Shown here in pieces: positions 42,768 to 52,626 of a stretch of 64,000 nt of DNA. A program made the translations under genes and the position numbers. This DNA comes from Gemmatimonadaceae bacterium (GTDB taxonomy: Bacteria > Gemmatimonadota > Gemmatimonadetes > Gemmatimonadales > Gemmatimonadaceae). Numbering within the stretch: position 1 is the stretch's first letter; each line of letters opens with the position of its first letter. Location: positions 248,001-312,000 of the forward strand of contig DASYSS010000017.1 in NCBI GenBank assembly GCA_036003045.1, given 5' to 3'. Below the pieces are notes generated by a model, which worked only from the letters and a program-made list of their open reading frames with translations, was not told the origin of the DNA and ran no database searches.

Positions 42768-42806
42768 CGCAGCTCCAGTGACGGGAATGGCGGCCGCGCG
42801 GCGCCG

Positions 42807-45056
42807 CTACGGCGTTACCGGCGTTCCGGCCTGCTTCGGTCCCAACTCGTACTCTTTCGGCGGTTCGGCGCCGAGGAGGTTCTTCACGAAATAGTCCCAG
42901 CGTCGCCGCGTCATGTAGTTGGCTTCGGTGCCGTAGCCGTGCGCTTGGTTGGGCAGCATGAGCAGATCGAAATCCTTGTTGGCCTTGATCAGCGCGTCGG
43001 CCACGAGGAGCGTGTTGTTCGGCGGCACGTTGTTGTCGAGCGTACCATGCGCGAGGAGCAGCTTGCCTTTGAGATTCTTGGCGAGATTCTGGTTCGCGGC
43101 GTCTTCGTAATTATGGCCATCGTCGAGGCCTTCGTACCGCTCGCCCCAATCGTCCTCGTAGACGCGGTTGTCGTGGTTGCCGGATTCCGAGATGCCCACC
43201 TTGAAGAAATCGGGATACCGGAACATGGCGTCGGCGGTCGCGAAGCCGCCGCCGGAGTGACCGTAGATGCCCGCCTTGTCGATGTCGATCCATCGATAAC
43301 GCTGCGCGAGCTCGCGCATGCCGGCCACCTGATCGGGGAGGGTGTTGTCGCCCATGTTGCCGTAATAGGCATCGTGGAAGGCCTTGGAGCGCCACGGCGT
43401 TCCCATGCCATCGATCTCGACGACGATGAAGCCAAGGTCGGCGAGTGCCTGCGCGTCGCCGCGCGCCGGGTTGAAGGTGCGTCCGCCGACCGACCCGGTC
43501 TGCGGACCGGGGTAGATGTGGTTGATGATCGGGTACTTCTTTGTCGAATCCAGACTCACCGGCGTGTACATCAATCCGTAGATGTCCGTCTTGCCGTCGC
43601 GCGCTTTCAGTATGATCGGCGTGGGCGGCTTCCATCCGGTCGCGACGAGGCGCGAGATGTCGGCCTTCTCGACGGCGACGACGACCTTGCCGTTTAGGTC
43701 GCGCACCACGCTGGTCTGCGGCGTCGTGGGGGTGGAGTACGTGTCGAAGAGGTATTTGTTGTTCGGCGAAAGCGACACGTCGTGGTCGGCGTTCTCCGGC
43801 GTGAGGAGCGTGAGCCCCTTGCCGTCCATTCCGATCTTGTAGAAGTGCCGGAAGTACGGGTCGCGCCCCGCCTCTTTGCCGACGCCCGCGAAGTACAGCT
43901 CATGCTTCGGCTCATCGACGCGCACGAGTTGGGTGACGTTGCCGTCTCCGTTCGTGATCTGGTGTTTCAGCTGTCCCGTCGTGAGATCGTAGAGGTACAG
44001 CTGTCCCCAGTTGTCGCGCTCTGAAAACCAGATCACCTCGTTCGACGCCGGCAGCACGTGCCAGTTCACGCGTCCGTTGCCGGACTCGAACTGTGTCTTC
44101 GTCGATTCCTGAAGCACGTCGCGAATGGCGCCGGTGTTGGCGTCGGCGATTCGCAGAACCTCGTGCTTGTGATCGCGCGACGTGGAGACGAAGGCCAGAT
44201 GCGAGCCGTCGGGATACCACTCGACATCCGACCACGAGCCTCCCCGGCAAGCTACGTCGTCGCAGAGCGTCGAGCGGTGCTGGTCCGGCGGCATTTGGAG
44301 CCGCACGATGCGCGGCGTCGTGCCACTCAGGTCGATGAGCACACGCTGGATCATCGTGACGATGCTATCGCCCGGAAGCGGATACTTGAACGTGCGCAAG
44401 TCGGGGTGGCCGACCTTGGTGCTCACCAGATACATCTCGCCGACGTTGCGCTGATCCTGCTGGAAGGTGGCGATCTTCTTGGAATCGGGCGACCAAAGAA
44501 GAATTGCGCGGTCGCTGTTTTGCCATCCGGCGTTGTCGGTGGCGTAGCCGAAGTTCTTCACGCCGTCGGTCGTCAGCTGCGTTTCTCGCCCACTGGCGAC
44601 GTCGCGAATCCACAGATTCCAATCCCGGATGAACGCGCCTTTGGTCCCGTCGGGTGACATCGTCTCGGGCGGCCGGCCGCCGCGTCCTCGGCCACCACCG
44701 CCGCGGCCGGCGACTCCGCCGCGACCACGTCCGCCGGTCGTGTCCGGCGGGAAATCGATGCCGCAGTGAGCCGGCTCGTTGTCGCAGCGCGTTCGCGTGC
44801 CTTTCGCCGGGTCCACGAGGATGATCTGGGTGCCGGTCGGCGTCACGTCGCGGAACCAGAAACGCTCGTCGGGAAGGGGCAGCCACGTCGGACGGACCGC
44901 GGTTCCGAAGACGAGCGGGATGACGTTGTAGCTCATGGCCCGTTCCGCCCGCGCGTAGTCGGCGGCGGTGACGGCGCGCTGTTGCGCCAAAGTCGGGCGG
45001 GGAAGGGACAACGCGGCGGCGAGAGTCGCCGACACGGCAAGAACACGGGTTCGCAT
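42807..45056 (-). CDS. Secreted S9 prolyl-oligopeptidase-family peptidase (DPP IV-like)
   Basis: 749 residues. A signal peptide (1-24) is followed by a DPP-IV-type beta-propeller (about 90-490) and an alpha/beta-hydrolase catalytic domain (about 520-749). The triad is Ser601 (GHSGGGF), Asp in LDNNVPP and His in NQAHGYG. A Gly/Arg-rich insert (GGRGRGGVAGRGGGGRGRGG, about 108-127) echoes the one in the neighbouring M1 peptidase. It cleaves dipeptides (X-Pro/Ala) in the periplasm. ATG 45056 is chosen because GAGG lies 4-5 nt upstream. It ends 39 nt before the M1 gene on the same strand. Confidence 0.92.
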   Translation of the reverse strand: MRTRVLAVSATLAAALSLPRPTLAQQRAVTAADYARAERAMSYNVIPLVFGTAVRPTWLPLPDERFWFRDVTPTGTQIILVDPAKGTRTRCDNEPAHCGIDFPPDTTGGRGRGGVAGRGGGGRGRGGRPPETMSPDGTKGAFIRDWNLWIRDVASGRETQLTTDGVKNFGYATDNAGWQNSDRAILLWSPDSKKIATFQQDQRNVGEMYLVSTKVGHPDLRTFKYPLPGDSIVTMIQRVLIDLSGTTPRIVRLQMPPDQHRSTLCDDVACRGGSWSDVEWYPDGSHLAFVSTSRDHKHEVLRIADANTGAIRDVLQESTKTQFESGNGRVNWHVLPASNEVIWFSERDNWGQLYLYDLTTGQLKHQITNGDGNVTQLVRVDEPKHELYFAGVGKEAGRDPYFRHFYKIGMDGKGLTLLTPENADHDVSLSPNNKYLFDTYSTPTTPQTSVVRDLNGKVVVAVEKADISRLVATGWKPPTPIILKARDGKTDIYGLMYTPVSLDSTKKYPIINHIYPGPQTGSVGGRTFNPARGDAQALADLGFIVVEIDGMGTPWRSKAFHDAYYGNMGDNTLPDQVAGMRELAQRYRWIDIDKAGIYGHSGGGFATADAMFRYPDFFKVGISESGNHDNRVYEDDWGERYEGLDDGHNYEDAANQNLAKNLKGKLLLAHGTLDNNVPPNNTLLVADALIKANKDFDLLMLPNQAHGYGTEANYMTRRRWDYFVKNLLGAEPPKEYELGPKQAGTPVTP

Positions 45057-45141
45057 GGATCCTCGACGGAGTTTCAGCTCGCCGCTGAAATTGCCGTCGG
45101 GGTGACCGGCGGGCAACCACACCGCCGGTCACGCCACGCGA

Positions 45142-48093
45142 CTAGTGCACGACCACGCTCACCGCCGCCGCGATCTGGACGCCCGTCGTAAGCGAGCCCG
45201 TGAGGTCGAGCTCCGTGGTCGACGGCGTCAGCACGCCGGCGTTCGTGAGCGCGAGCCGGCTGAAGTTCAGAATGAGCGAGCCTCCCCGCACCTCGGACTG
45301 AAATCCGCTTCCGTTGCGCGCGACTCCGACGCTGCCGAGGCGAATGGATGAAATGTCGACCAGCGAGACATCAACCCCGTTCCCATTGGTGAGTGTGAGC
45401 GAGACGTTGCCGTTCCCATTTCCGTTCAAGTTGATCGTCGGCGACTCGATCGTGGTCGGAACGGGGCGCGGCGCGACATTCACCGAGAACGAGTTCGATC
45501 CGGTGGCGCCGTCCTTGTCGGTCACGGAGAGTGTGACGGTGTAGCTGCCGAGGGCGAGGAAAATGGAGGACCCGGTGATCGAGGCGCCCGACGCGTTGAA
45601 GGTGCCGGGCGTCGTCGCACCGTTGCCCCAGTCGATGAGAGTGTGCCACGCGGCGTCGTCGCCCGGATCGGTGAAGCCGCCGGCCGCGCTGACCGCGTCA
45701 CCGGAGAGAATCGACGTCGGTGTCGTCGCGCCGAAGGTGACGCTCGGCGTGACGTTCGCGACGACGACGGTTTGCATCGAGTTCCTTTCCCAACCGAACG
45801 CGTCGGCGACGGTGAGCGTCGCGGTGAACGATCCGTTATCGTGAAACGTGTGGTAGACGACCTTGCCGGACGTCTGGCCGCCGTCGCTGAAATGCCAAGT
45901 GTAGGTGAGCGCTTCGGCGCGGCCGAGGTCATCGCGGCCGAGGTCAGGATCCGTGCTGGCGGATGCGTCGAACTTGAGCGACGAACCCTCGTTCGTGGTG
46001 CCGCTCATGGAGAAGCTGGCGACCGGCCGATGATCCCCCGCTTCGACGGCATCCTGGTACGACGTCTGGAGAAGCGAGAGGAAGTTGTAGCCCGTGGACG
46101 TCTCGATCCTATCGACCGTCGTGAGGTACTTCTGCCAGGGATCGTTCCGCACGCCGGCGATGTTGGGCATGTTGACGGCGAGCACGGTGACACCGGCGAG
46201 ATCATCCCACGTCTGGATGTCGCCGAGCTTGAACGGGACGCCGTCAATGACCGGACCGATGAGCGCGATCTTCCACGTGCTGTCGGGAACCGCGACCTTG
46301 CCCTCGTTCTTCAAGAACGTGAGTTGGTGCGTCGCGCTGTAGAGCGGGCCGGTGATGATGTAGACCGCGCGCCCGGCTTCGGCGGAATCGGCGACGAAAT
46401 TCTCGAACTGCGCCCACACGCCCTGATTGAGATCGGCCTGCTGCGGGACGACGTTCGTGAGATAGAACGTCGTTGCGTTCTCCATGTTGGTCGTCGTGCG
46501 ATCGGCCGAGCGAGTCATGTGCCCGCGATCGAAGCCGCCGTTGGTGTAGTCCGACGTGAAGATCTGCTTGTCGGCCGGCAGGTTCGGATCGGCGGTGAAG
46601 CAGTTGCACCGGTTCTCGTTCCCGAACTGCCGGCTGTCGAGCTCGTACGAGACCCAGTTTGGCGTGCCGCGCGACTCGTTGTACGAGAGCACGTACTCCG
46701 GACGAGTGATGAGCAGGTCGTTCGGGTTCCCCCCCGCCGGTGTCGGATCGCCGAATTCGTCGTTCTTGGCATAGATCGACGGCGACGCACTGACGGGAAT
46801 CTCGACGGTGATGGACGTCGTCGACGACGGCAATCCCCCGGTGGTGAATTCGTCAGGGGTGCCGCCTCCCACGGGCGTTGCGGTGATCTTGAGCCGCGGC
46901 TTGTTTCCCGGGATCGCGGGCGGCGCGACGGCGTTGATGATGAACGCGCCGGGTGAGGGCGTGAGCACTGTGGCGATCGCCGGATCGAGCGCCTCGACGG
47001 TGAATGTCGCGGGCACGATCGTGCCGCCGCTGGACACGCGCGCGGTGAGAAAGATCTGAGCCTGGAAGCCGGGGACGATGCTCGTCGACGAGTAGCTCAC
47101 GTCGATGAAGTGGATCTCGGGCGTCGTCACGGTGACCTGAATGCCTGCGGTCACGGTGATGCTGTTGTCGACCGCGGTCGCCGTGATCGTGACGGGGTTT
47201 GGATCGGCGGCGACGCCCGTGATTTGGCCGGTTCCCGGATCAACGCTCGCAACCGCACTGTTGCTGGAGGACCAGGTTAGCGTCGCCGTCGGCACGGTTT
47301 GGTTATTCGCGTCCTGTGGCGTGGCGATGAATGTCGCGGTAGTTCCGGCGGTCAACGAGACGGTGGCCGGTCCCCCGATCGTGACGTGATCGAGGGGGCC
47401 GAGGGGCAGTTGCCCGGGGCACACGTGGACCGCGGTGGCGCTGTTTCTGGGGGTGAGGGGCTGGCTAACCCTGGTGAAATCGGCGCTCGGACTCGCCGTA
47501 TACGCGCAGCCGCTATCGTTTCGGCTGTCCGAAGTCGTGTTGGTCAGCGTCCTCGTCGTATCCGCGCAGGTCCCGGCGCCGTAACCAACGATATCGACGG
47601 CCGCGGGGCACGCGCCGGTGATCAGCGCCGTCGACGCGACGAGCGCCACCTTTGCGTTTGTGGCCGACATCGCAATGGTGCCCGTGGCATCGGGCGTCGG
47701 AAGCGCGGCGGCTTGGGCATTGGCGCCCGCCGCCTCTTGCACGAGGTAATAGCCGCCGGGCGGGATCGTTCCCGACAGGGTCGTGGCCGCCCAGGTGGTG
47801 CTGTTCGCCGAGGCGTACTGCACACTCCATCCAGTGACGGAGACGGCGACGCCGCCAGGATTGAACAACTCGATGAAGTCATTTTTCAGCGTCGCGCCGG
47901 AATTTCCGCCGCCGCCGTAGATCTGACTGATGACGATCGACGGCCGGCTCGCCGATTCGTCGCGTCGCGCCGAGCCGGGTCTGATCCCTGACGGGGCGAT
48001 CGGGTTTTCCGAGCAGGAAACAAGGCTGATGCCAAGGAGTAAGGCGATTGTATGACTCGCGGCGCGAGGTCGCATCTCGGGTGGGATCCTCAT
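45142..48093 (-). CDS. Secreted multidomain nuclease (LTD, Big, NUC1, PKD)
   Basis: 983 residues from ATG 48093 (ATG 48075 also possible). A lipoprotein-type signal (lipobox LVSC, Cys27). A lamin-tail domain (about 53-170; SQIYGGGGNSGATLKNDFIELFNPG). A bacterial Ig-like Big_2 domain (about 240-320; SSSNSAVASVDPGTGQITGVA). A DNA/RNA non-specific endonuclease domain (about 430-670) with DRGH near 524 and an Asn-rich metal-site stretch. PKD-like repeats (about 690-850; TYTWHFSDGG) and a beta-rich C-terminus follow. The role is surface-bound degradation of extracellular nucleic acid. Divergent from the M16 gene. Confidence 0.9.
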   Translation of the reverse strand: MRIPPEMRPRAASHTIALLLGISLVSCSENPIAPSGIRPGSARRDESASRPSIVISQIYGGGGNSGATLKNDFIELFNPGGVAVSVTGWSVQYASANSTTWAATTLSGTIPPGGYYLVQEAAGANAQAAALPTPDATGTIAMSATNAKVALVASTALITGACPAAVDIVGYGAGTCADTTRTLTNTTSDSRNDSGCAYTASPSADFTRVSQPLTPRNSATAVHVCPGQLPLGPLDHVTIGGPATVSLTAGTTATFIATPQDANNQTVPTATLTWSSSNSAVASVDPGTGQITGVAADPNPVTITATAVDNSITVTAGIQVTVTTPEIHFIDVSYSSTSIVPGFQAQIFLTARVSSGGTIVPATFTVEALDPAIATVLTPSPGAFIINAVAPPAIPGNKPRLKITATPVGGGTPDEFTTGGLPSSTTSITVEIPVSASPSIYAKNDEFGDPTPAGGNPNDLLITRPEYVLSYNESRGTPNWVSYELDSRQFGNENRCNCFTADPNLPADKQIFTSDYTNGGFDRGHMTRSADRTTTNMENATTFYLTNVVPQQADLNQGVWAQFENFVADSAEAGRAVYIITGPLYSATHQLTFLKNEGKVAVPDSTWKIALIGPVIDGVPFKLGDIQTWDDLAGVTVLAVNMPNIAGVRNDPWQKYLTTVDRIETSTGYNFLSLLQTSYQDAVEAGDHRPVASFSMSGTTNEGSSLKFDASASTDPDLGRDDLGRAEALTYTWHFSDGGQTSGKVVYHTFHDNGSFTATLTVADAFGWERNSMQTVVVANVTPSVTFGATTPTSILSGDAVSAAGGFTDPGDDAAWHTLIDWGNGATTPGTFNASGASITGSSIFLALGSYTVTLSVTDKDGATGSNSFSVNVAPRPVPTTIESPTINLNGNGNGNVSLTLTNGNGVDVSLVDISSIRLGSVGVARNGSGFQSEVRGGSLILNFSRLALTNAGVLTPSTTELDLTGSLTTGVQIAAAVSVVVH

Positions 48094-48224
48094 ATGAATT
48101 CGAAGCGGAGTTTGGCAGCGAATCTGCGTCGAATCGCCGACCAGCGGCGGAGAACCTACGCCAATCGCCGGGTTCGACAATAAGCACGGGCAACGAGAAC
48201 GCTTCGACCGGGTAACATTCGACC

Positions 48225-51098
48225 ATGTCCAACACCCACCCAGCTTTTCGCATTGTTACGGCCGCGCTCGTTTCATTCGCGGTCCCCGCTTTCGCGCCCG
48301 CCGGCGCACAACAGGCGAAAACGGCCACAGCTCCTTCCGCCGCGCCGTCCGCGTCTACGCCGCTGCCGACCGATCCAAAGGTCAAAGTCGGCTCGTTGCC
48401 GAACGGCATTCGCTACTACATCCGCGTCAACCACAAACCCGAGAAGCGCGCCGAACTGCGGCTCGTCGAGAACGCCGGGTCGGTGCTCGAGAACGAGAAC
48501 CAGCTCGGGCTCGCGCACTTCGTCGAGCACATGGCGTTCAACGGGACGACGCATTTCAACCACAACGATCTCGTGAAGTACCTGCAGTCCATAGGCGTAA
48601 GGTTCGGCGCCGATTTGAATGCGTACACGAGCTTCGACGAGACGGTGTACATCCTGCCCATTCCGACCGACACGGCGCGGATCGTGGACCAAGCGTTCAC
48701 GATCCTCGAGGACTGGGCGCGCGGACAGCTGTTCGATTCGAGCGAGGTCACCGACGAGCGCGGCGTCGTGCGCGAAGAGTGGCGCTTGGGCAAGGGCGCG
48801 AGCGATCGCATGCTACACCAGTGGCTCCCGATCGCCTTGCGCGGATCGCTCTACGCCGAGCGGCTGCCGATCGGCAACGAGCAGAGCATCATGACGGCGA
48901 CGCCGGCGCGCGTCCGCTCGTTCTACAAGACCTGGTATCGGCCGGACCTCCAGGCCGTGATCGCGGTCGGCGACTTCGATCCGGTGGCCATCGAGGCGTT
49001 GATCAAGAAGCACTTCAGCGGAATTCCCAAGGCGGTGAATCCGACGAAGCGGCCGACCATCACCGTGCCGCCCAACAAAGAGCCGTTGATCGCGGTCGCG
49101 TCGGACAAGGAAGCGCAGGGCTCCGACGTGAGTCTCATGTTCAAGCTGCCGCTCGAGAAAACAAAGACGGTCGGCGACTACCGGCGCGACCTGATGGAGC
49201 GTCTGTACCTGTCGATGCTCAACGCGCGGCTCGAGGAAATCTCGCAGAAGCCCGACGCCCCGTTCCTCGGTGGCGACGCATCGAAGGGGTCGTTCATCGG
49301 ACGCGAGAGCGACGCCTTCACCCTCGCGGCGAACGTCAAGAACGGCACGATCGACGTGGGGCTCCAAGCGCTGCTGCTCGAGGCGAAGCGGGTCGATGAA
49401 TTCGGGTTCCTGCAGAGCGAGCTGGATCGCGCGAAGCAGAACATGCTGCGCGGCTACGAGCGAGCCTACGCCGAGCGCGACAAGTCGCAGTCGGCTTCGT
49501 ACGTGCAGGAATACATCGACAACTACTTGAACGGCGAGCCGTTCCCGGGGATCGACTACGAGTACAAGCTCGTGCAGCAGCTCGTGCCGACGATCTCGCT
49601 GGCCGAAGTGAACAAGATGGCGAGCGCGTGGATCACGGACGAGAATCGCGTGATCATCGCGGAATCGCCTGCCAAGGACAGCGTGAAGGTGCCCACGGCG
49701 GCGGAGCTCAAGGCGGTATTCGAGCGAGCGGCGAAGACGCCGGTCGTCGCGTACACCGAGAATCTGTCGAGTGGTGCGCTCGTCGCGAACGATCCAACGC
49801 CAGGCAAGATCGTGGCAACGAAGACGATTCCGTCCGTGAGCGTCACTGACTGGACGCTGTCGAACGGCGCGCACGTGCTGGTGAAGCCGACGGACTTCAA
49901 GGACGACGAAGTGCTGTTCAGCGCGTCGGCGATGGGGGGCTCGTCGCTCGCGCCGGACTCGAACTTCATCTCGGCGGCGTTCGCGTCGAGCGTGGTGGGA
50001 CTCAGCGGCATCGGCGACTTCAGCGCGGTCGATCTGGGAAAGAAGCTCGCCGGAAAGGCAGCGGCGGTGAGCCCGTCGGTCAGCGAGACAGGTGAAGCGC
50101 TGAGCGGCCATGCGTCGCCGAAGGATCTGGAGACGCTCTTCCAGCTGGCGTATCTCGACTTCACGGCCCCCCGCCTCGATGAGTCGGCGTTCGCGGCGTG
50201 GAAGAACCAGGCGGCGGCGTTCTTCGCGGACAAAGGGAACGATCCGGACCAGGTGTTCGGCGACACGGTGAGCTGGACGATGTCGCAGCACAACTTCCGG
50301 GCGCGCCCGCTGACGGCGCCGGTGTTCGCCGAACTCGATCCGCACAAGTCGCTGTCGTTCTACAAGGATCGGTTCGCGGACGCGGGCAACTTCACGTTCC
50401 TGTTCGTCGGCAACGTGGACACGGTGACACTCAAGCCGCTCGTCGAGAAGTACCTCGCGTCGCTGCCGTCCACACACAAGAACGAGACATTCCGCGACAA
50501 CGGCGGGGCGCCGCCCAAGGGCGTCGTCGAGAAGGTGGTGCGCAAGGGCGTCGAGCCCAAGGCGAACACGCTCATCCAGTTCACCGGCGCGTGCACCTAT
50601 GCGCCCGAGACGCGCTTTGCGTTCCGCGCCCTCGTCGAGTATTTCCGAATCAAGCTCGACGAGACGCTTCGCGAAAAACTCGGCGGTACCTACAGCCCGA
50701 GCTTCGGCGGAGGCTGCGGCCGCATCCCGCGCCAGGAGTACGAGTTGAGCGTGCAGTTCAATTCGTCGCCGGAGAACGTCGAGATGCTCAGCAAGGCCGT
50801 CTTCGCAATGATCGACTCACTCAAAGCGAAGCCACCCTCGGCGACGGATCTGGCGAAGGTGAAGGAGCAGCTCACGCGTGCTCGCGAGGTGGAAGTGAAG
50901 CAGAACGCCTACTGGGTGGGCAACATCATGGCTCGCCAGCAGGCGGGGGAAGACATCGCGGGCCTGCTCAAGCCGTACGATCAGATGTTGGCCGGCCTCA
51001 CCGCCGGGCAGATTCAGGACGCCGCGAAGAAGTACTTCGACACGAACAATTACGCGCGGTTCGTGCTGTTGCCGGAGAACGCGAAGGTGAATCCGTAG
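48225..51098 (+). CDS. Secreted M16-family (pitrilysin) zinc peptidase
   Basis: 957 residues with a signal peptide (about 1-28, ending AGAQQ). Two M16 halves are present. The N-terminal half has the inverted zinc motif His98-F-V-Glu101-His102 (HFVEH) and the downstream Glu in ERGVVREEW. The C-terminal half (about 520-930) keeps the fold without the motif, as usual. Its length matches bacterial pitrilysin-like enzymes that digest short peptides. ATG 48225 lies 131 nt from the divergent nuclease gene. The M24 peptidase follows directly. Confidence 0.93.
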   Translation: MSNTHPAFRIVTAALVSFAVPAFAPAGAQQAKTATAPSAAPSASTPLPTDPKVKVGSLPNGIRYYIRVNHKPEKRAELRLVENAGSVLENENQLGLAHFVEHMAFNGTTHFNHNDLVKYLQSIGVRFGADLNAYTSFDETVYILPIPTDTARIVDQAFTILEDWARGQLFDSSEVTDERGVVREEWRLGKGASDRMLHQWLPIALRGSLYAERLPIGNEQSIMTATPARVRSFYKTWYRPDLQAVIAVGDFDPVAIEALIKKHFSGIPKAVNPTKRPTITVPPNKEPLIAVASDKEAQGSDVSLMFKLPLEKTKTVGDYRRDLMERLYLSMLNARLEEISQKPDAPFLGGDASKGSFIGRESDAFTLAANVKNGTIDVGLQALLLEAKRVDEFGFLQSELDRAKQNMLRGYERAYAERDKSQSASYVQEYIDNYLNGEPFPGIDYEYKLVQQLVPTISLAEVNKMASAWITDENRVIIAESPAKDSVKVPTAAELKAVFERAAKTPVVAYTENLSSGALVANDPTPGKIVATKTIPSVSVTDWTLSNGAHVLVKPTDFKDDEVLFSASAMGGSSLAPDSNFISAAFASSVVGLSGIGDFSAVDLGKKLAGKAAAVSPSVSETGEALSGHASPKDLETLFQLAYLDFTAPRLDESAFAAWKNQAAAFFADKGNDPDQVFGDTVSWTMSQHNFRARPLTAPVFAELDPHKSLSFYKDRFADAGNFTFLFVGNVDTVTLKPLVEKYLASLPSTHKNETFRDNGGAPPKGVVEKVVRKGVEPKANTLIQFTGACTYAPETRFAFRALVEYFRIKLDETLREKLGGTYSPSFGGGCGRIPRQEYELSVQFNSSPENVEMLSKAVFAMIDSLKAKPPSATDLAKVKEQLTRAREVEVKQNAYWVGNIMARQQAGEDIAGLLKPYDQMLAGLTAGQIQDAAKKYFDTNNYARFVLLPENAKVNP

Positions 51099-51100
51099 GG

Positions 51101-51123
51101 GCCGGTGGGCCGGTGGGCCGGTG
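51101..51123. repeat. 8-bp tandem repeat, almost three copies
   Basis: GCCGGTGG repeats 2.9 times in the short gap between the M16 and M24 peptidase genes. It would change the spacing of the two genes if it slipped. Confidence 0.8.
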
Positions 51124-51150
51124 AACAAACAACAGCGAAGAGGAACGACG

Positions 51151-52611
51151 ATGTTCCGACTGGGAATGGTGCGTGGCGCCGTCGCGATGCTTGTCGCGGC
51201 GGTGCCCGCGGCGGCGCAGATCGGTCAAGGTGAATTCTCGGCGCGGCGTGAGGCGTTGGCGAAGAAGATCGACAGCGGGTTCGTGATCGCGTTCGGTGGA
51301 CGGACGCCGATCACGGACTTCGGCCCGTTTCACCAACTGCCGGCCTTCCACTACCTGACGAACTTCGACGAGCCCGACGCGGCGATGGTGATGGTCGTGC
51401 GCCGCGGCGTCGGGACGACGACGCTGTTTCTCACGCCGGCCGACCCGCGCGCCGCGTTCTACTACGGTTGGCGGCCCGATTCAGCGTCGGTCGAAAAAAC
51501 GCTCGGGGTGCGAGCGCGGTCGTTCGCGGCGGTCGGAGCGGTCGCGGATTCGTTGGCCAGCGCCGGTCTTCCGCTCTACACGCTCGCCGATTTCGAGGAC
51601 GCCGATTTTTCGCGCGCGGACTCGCTCACGCGGGGACGCGTCTTCGTTCGATCGCTGGAGTCGAAGCACCCCGGTCTGGTCGCGAAGGACGCCGCAACGC
51701 TCGTCGACCAGCTTCGCGCGAAAAAAAGTGCCGCGGAGATCGCGCTGTTAAAAAAAGCGGCGGAGATCAGCTCCGAGGGCCACCGCGCGGCCATGACCGC
51801 GCCGATGCCGTCGCACGAATACGAGCTCCAGGCCGCGCTCGAATACACGTTCACCAAACTCGGGGGATCGCGTCCCGCGTACGGTTCGATCGTCGGCTCG
51901 GGATTGAACGGAACGCAGCTTCACTACATGAAGGACCGCGGCCAAACGAAGCCGGGCGACGTCGTCGTGATCGACGCTGCGACGGAGTACGAAGGCTACG
52001 CGGCGGACATCACGCGGACGATTCCGGTGAGCGGCACATATTCGCCCGAGCAGCGCGCGATGTACCAACTCGTCCGCGACGCGCAATCCGCGGCCGAGCG
52101 CAACGCGCGTCCAGGAAAGTCGGCGGCCGCCGCGCAGGATTCGTCCGTTGCCGTCCGCGCGCGCGGACTCGCGAAGCTGGGCTTGATCGAGAGCGAGGAC
52201 GCGACGTTCGATCCGCCGTGGCAGGCCAACTGCGAGCGCACGCCATCGATGTGCAAGCAGGGAATGCTGTGGATGATCCACGGCATCAGCCACGGGCTCG
52301 GCCTCGCGGTGCACGATCCCGCGCAATTCTCATATGGCGAGCGCGTCTATCAGCCTGGCGACGTGTTCACGATCGAGCCGGGGATTTACGTCAGCGCGCG
52401 CATGATCGACGCGCTGCCCGACACGCCGAAGAACCGGGCGTTCATCGCGAAGGTGAAGCCCGCGGTCGCCCGGTACGAAGGAACCGGCGTCCGGATCGAG
52501 GACGACTATCTGATCACGGACACCGGTCTCGAACGATTGAGCAACGCGCCACGCGAGATCGCGGAGATCGAGGCGCTGATGAAAAAGCGCACTCGGCCGG
52601 TCGTCCCCTAG
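51151..52611 (+). CDS. Secreted M24 Xaa-Pro aminopeptidase (PepP-like)
   Basis: 486 residues from ATG 51151, with GAGG 7 nt upstream (TTG/GTG forms from 51121 are less likely). A signal peptide ends near VPAAAQ. The N-terminal creatinase-like domain (about 25-165) precedes the pita-bread domain. Di-metal ligands are visible: Asp in VIDAATEYEGYAADITRT (two Asp), His in GISHGLGL, Glu in IEPGIY and Glu in GVRIEDDY. A Cys pair (CERTPSMC) sits in an insert, possibly a disulfide, in keeping with periplasmic location. It removes N-terminal residues before proline. Confidence 0.92.
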   Translation: MFRLGMVRGAVAMLVAAVPAAAQIGQGEFSARREALAKKIDSGFVIAFGGRTPITDFGPFHQLPAFHYLTNFDEPDAAMVMVVRRGVGTTTLFLTPADPRAAFYYGWRPDSASVEKTLGVRARSFAAVGAVADSLASAGLPLYTLADFEDADFSRADSLTRGRVFVRSLESKHPGLVAKDAATLVDQLRAKKSAAEIALLKKAAEISSEGHRAAMTAPMPSHEYELQAALEYTFTKLGGSRPAYGSIVGSGLNGTQLHYMKDRGQTKPGDVVVIDAATEYEGYAADITRTIPVSGTYSPEQRAMYQLVRDAQSAAERNARPGKSAAAAQDSSVAVRARGLAKLGLIESEDATFDPPWQANCERTPSMCKQGMLWMIHGISHGLGLAVHDPAQFSYGERVYQPGDVFTIEPGIYVSARMIDALPDTPKNRAFIAKVKPAVARYEGTGVRIEDDYLITDTGLERLSNAPREIAEIEALMKKRTRPVVP

Positions 52612-52626
52612 GCGGACGGTACTCGG

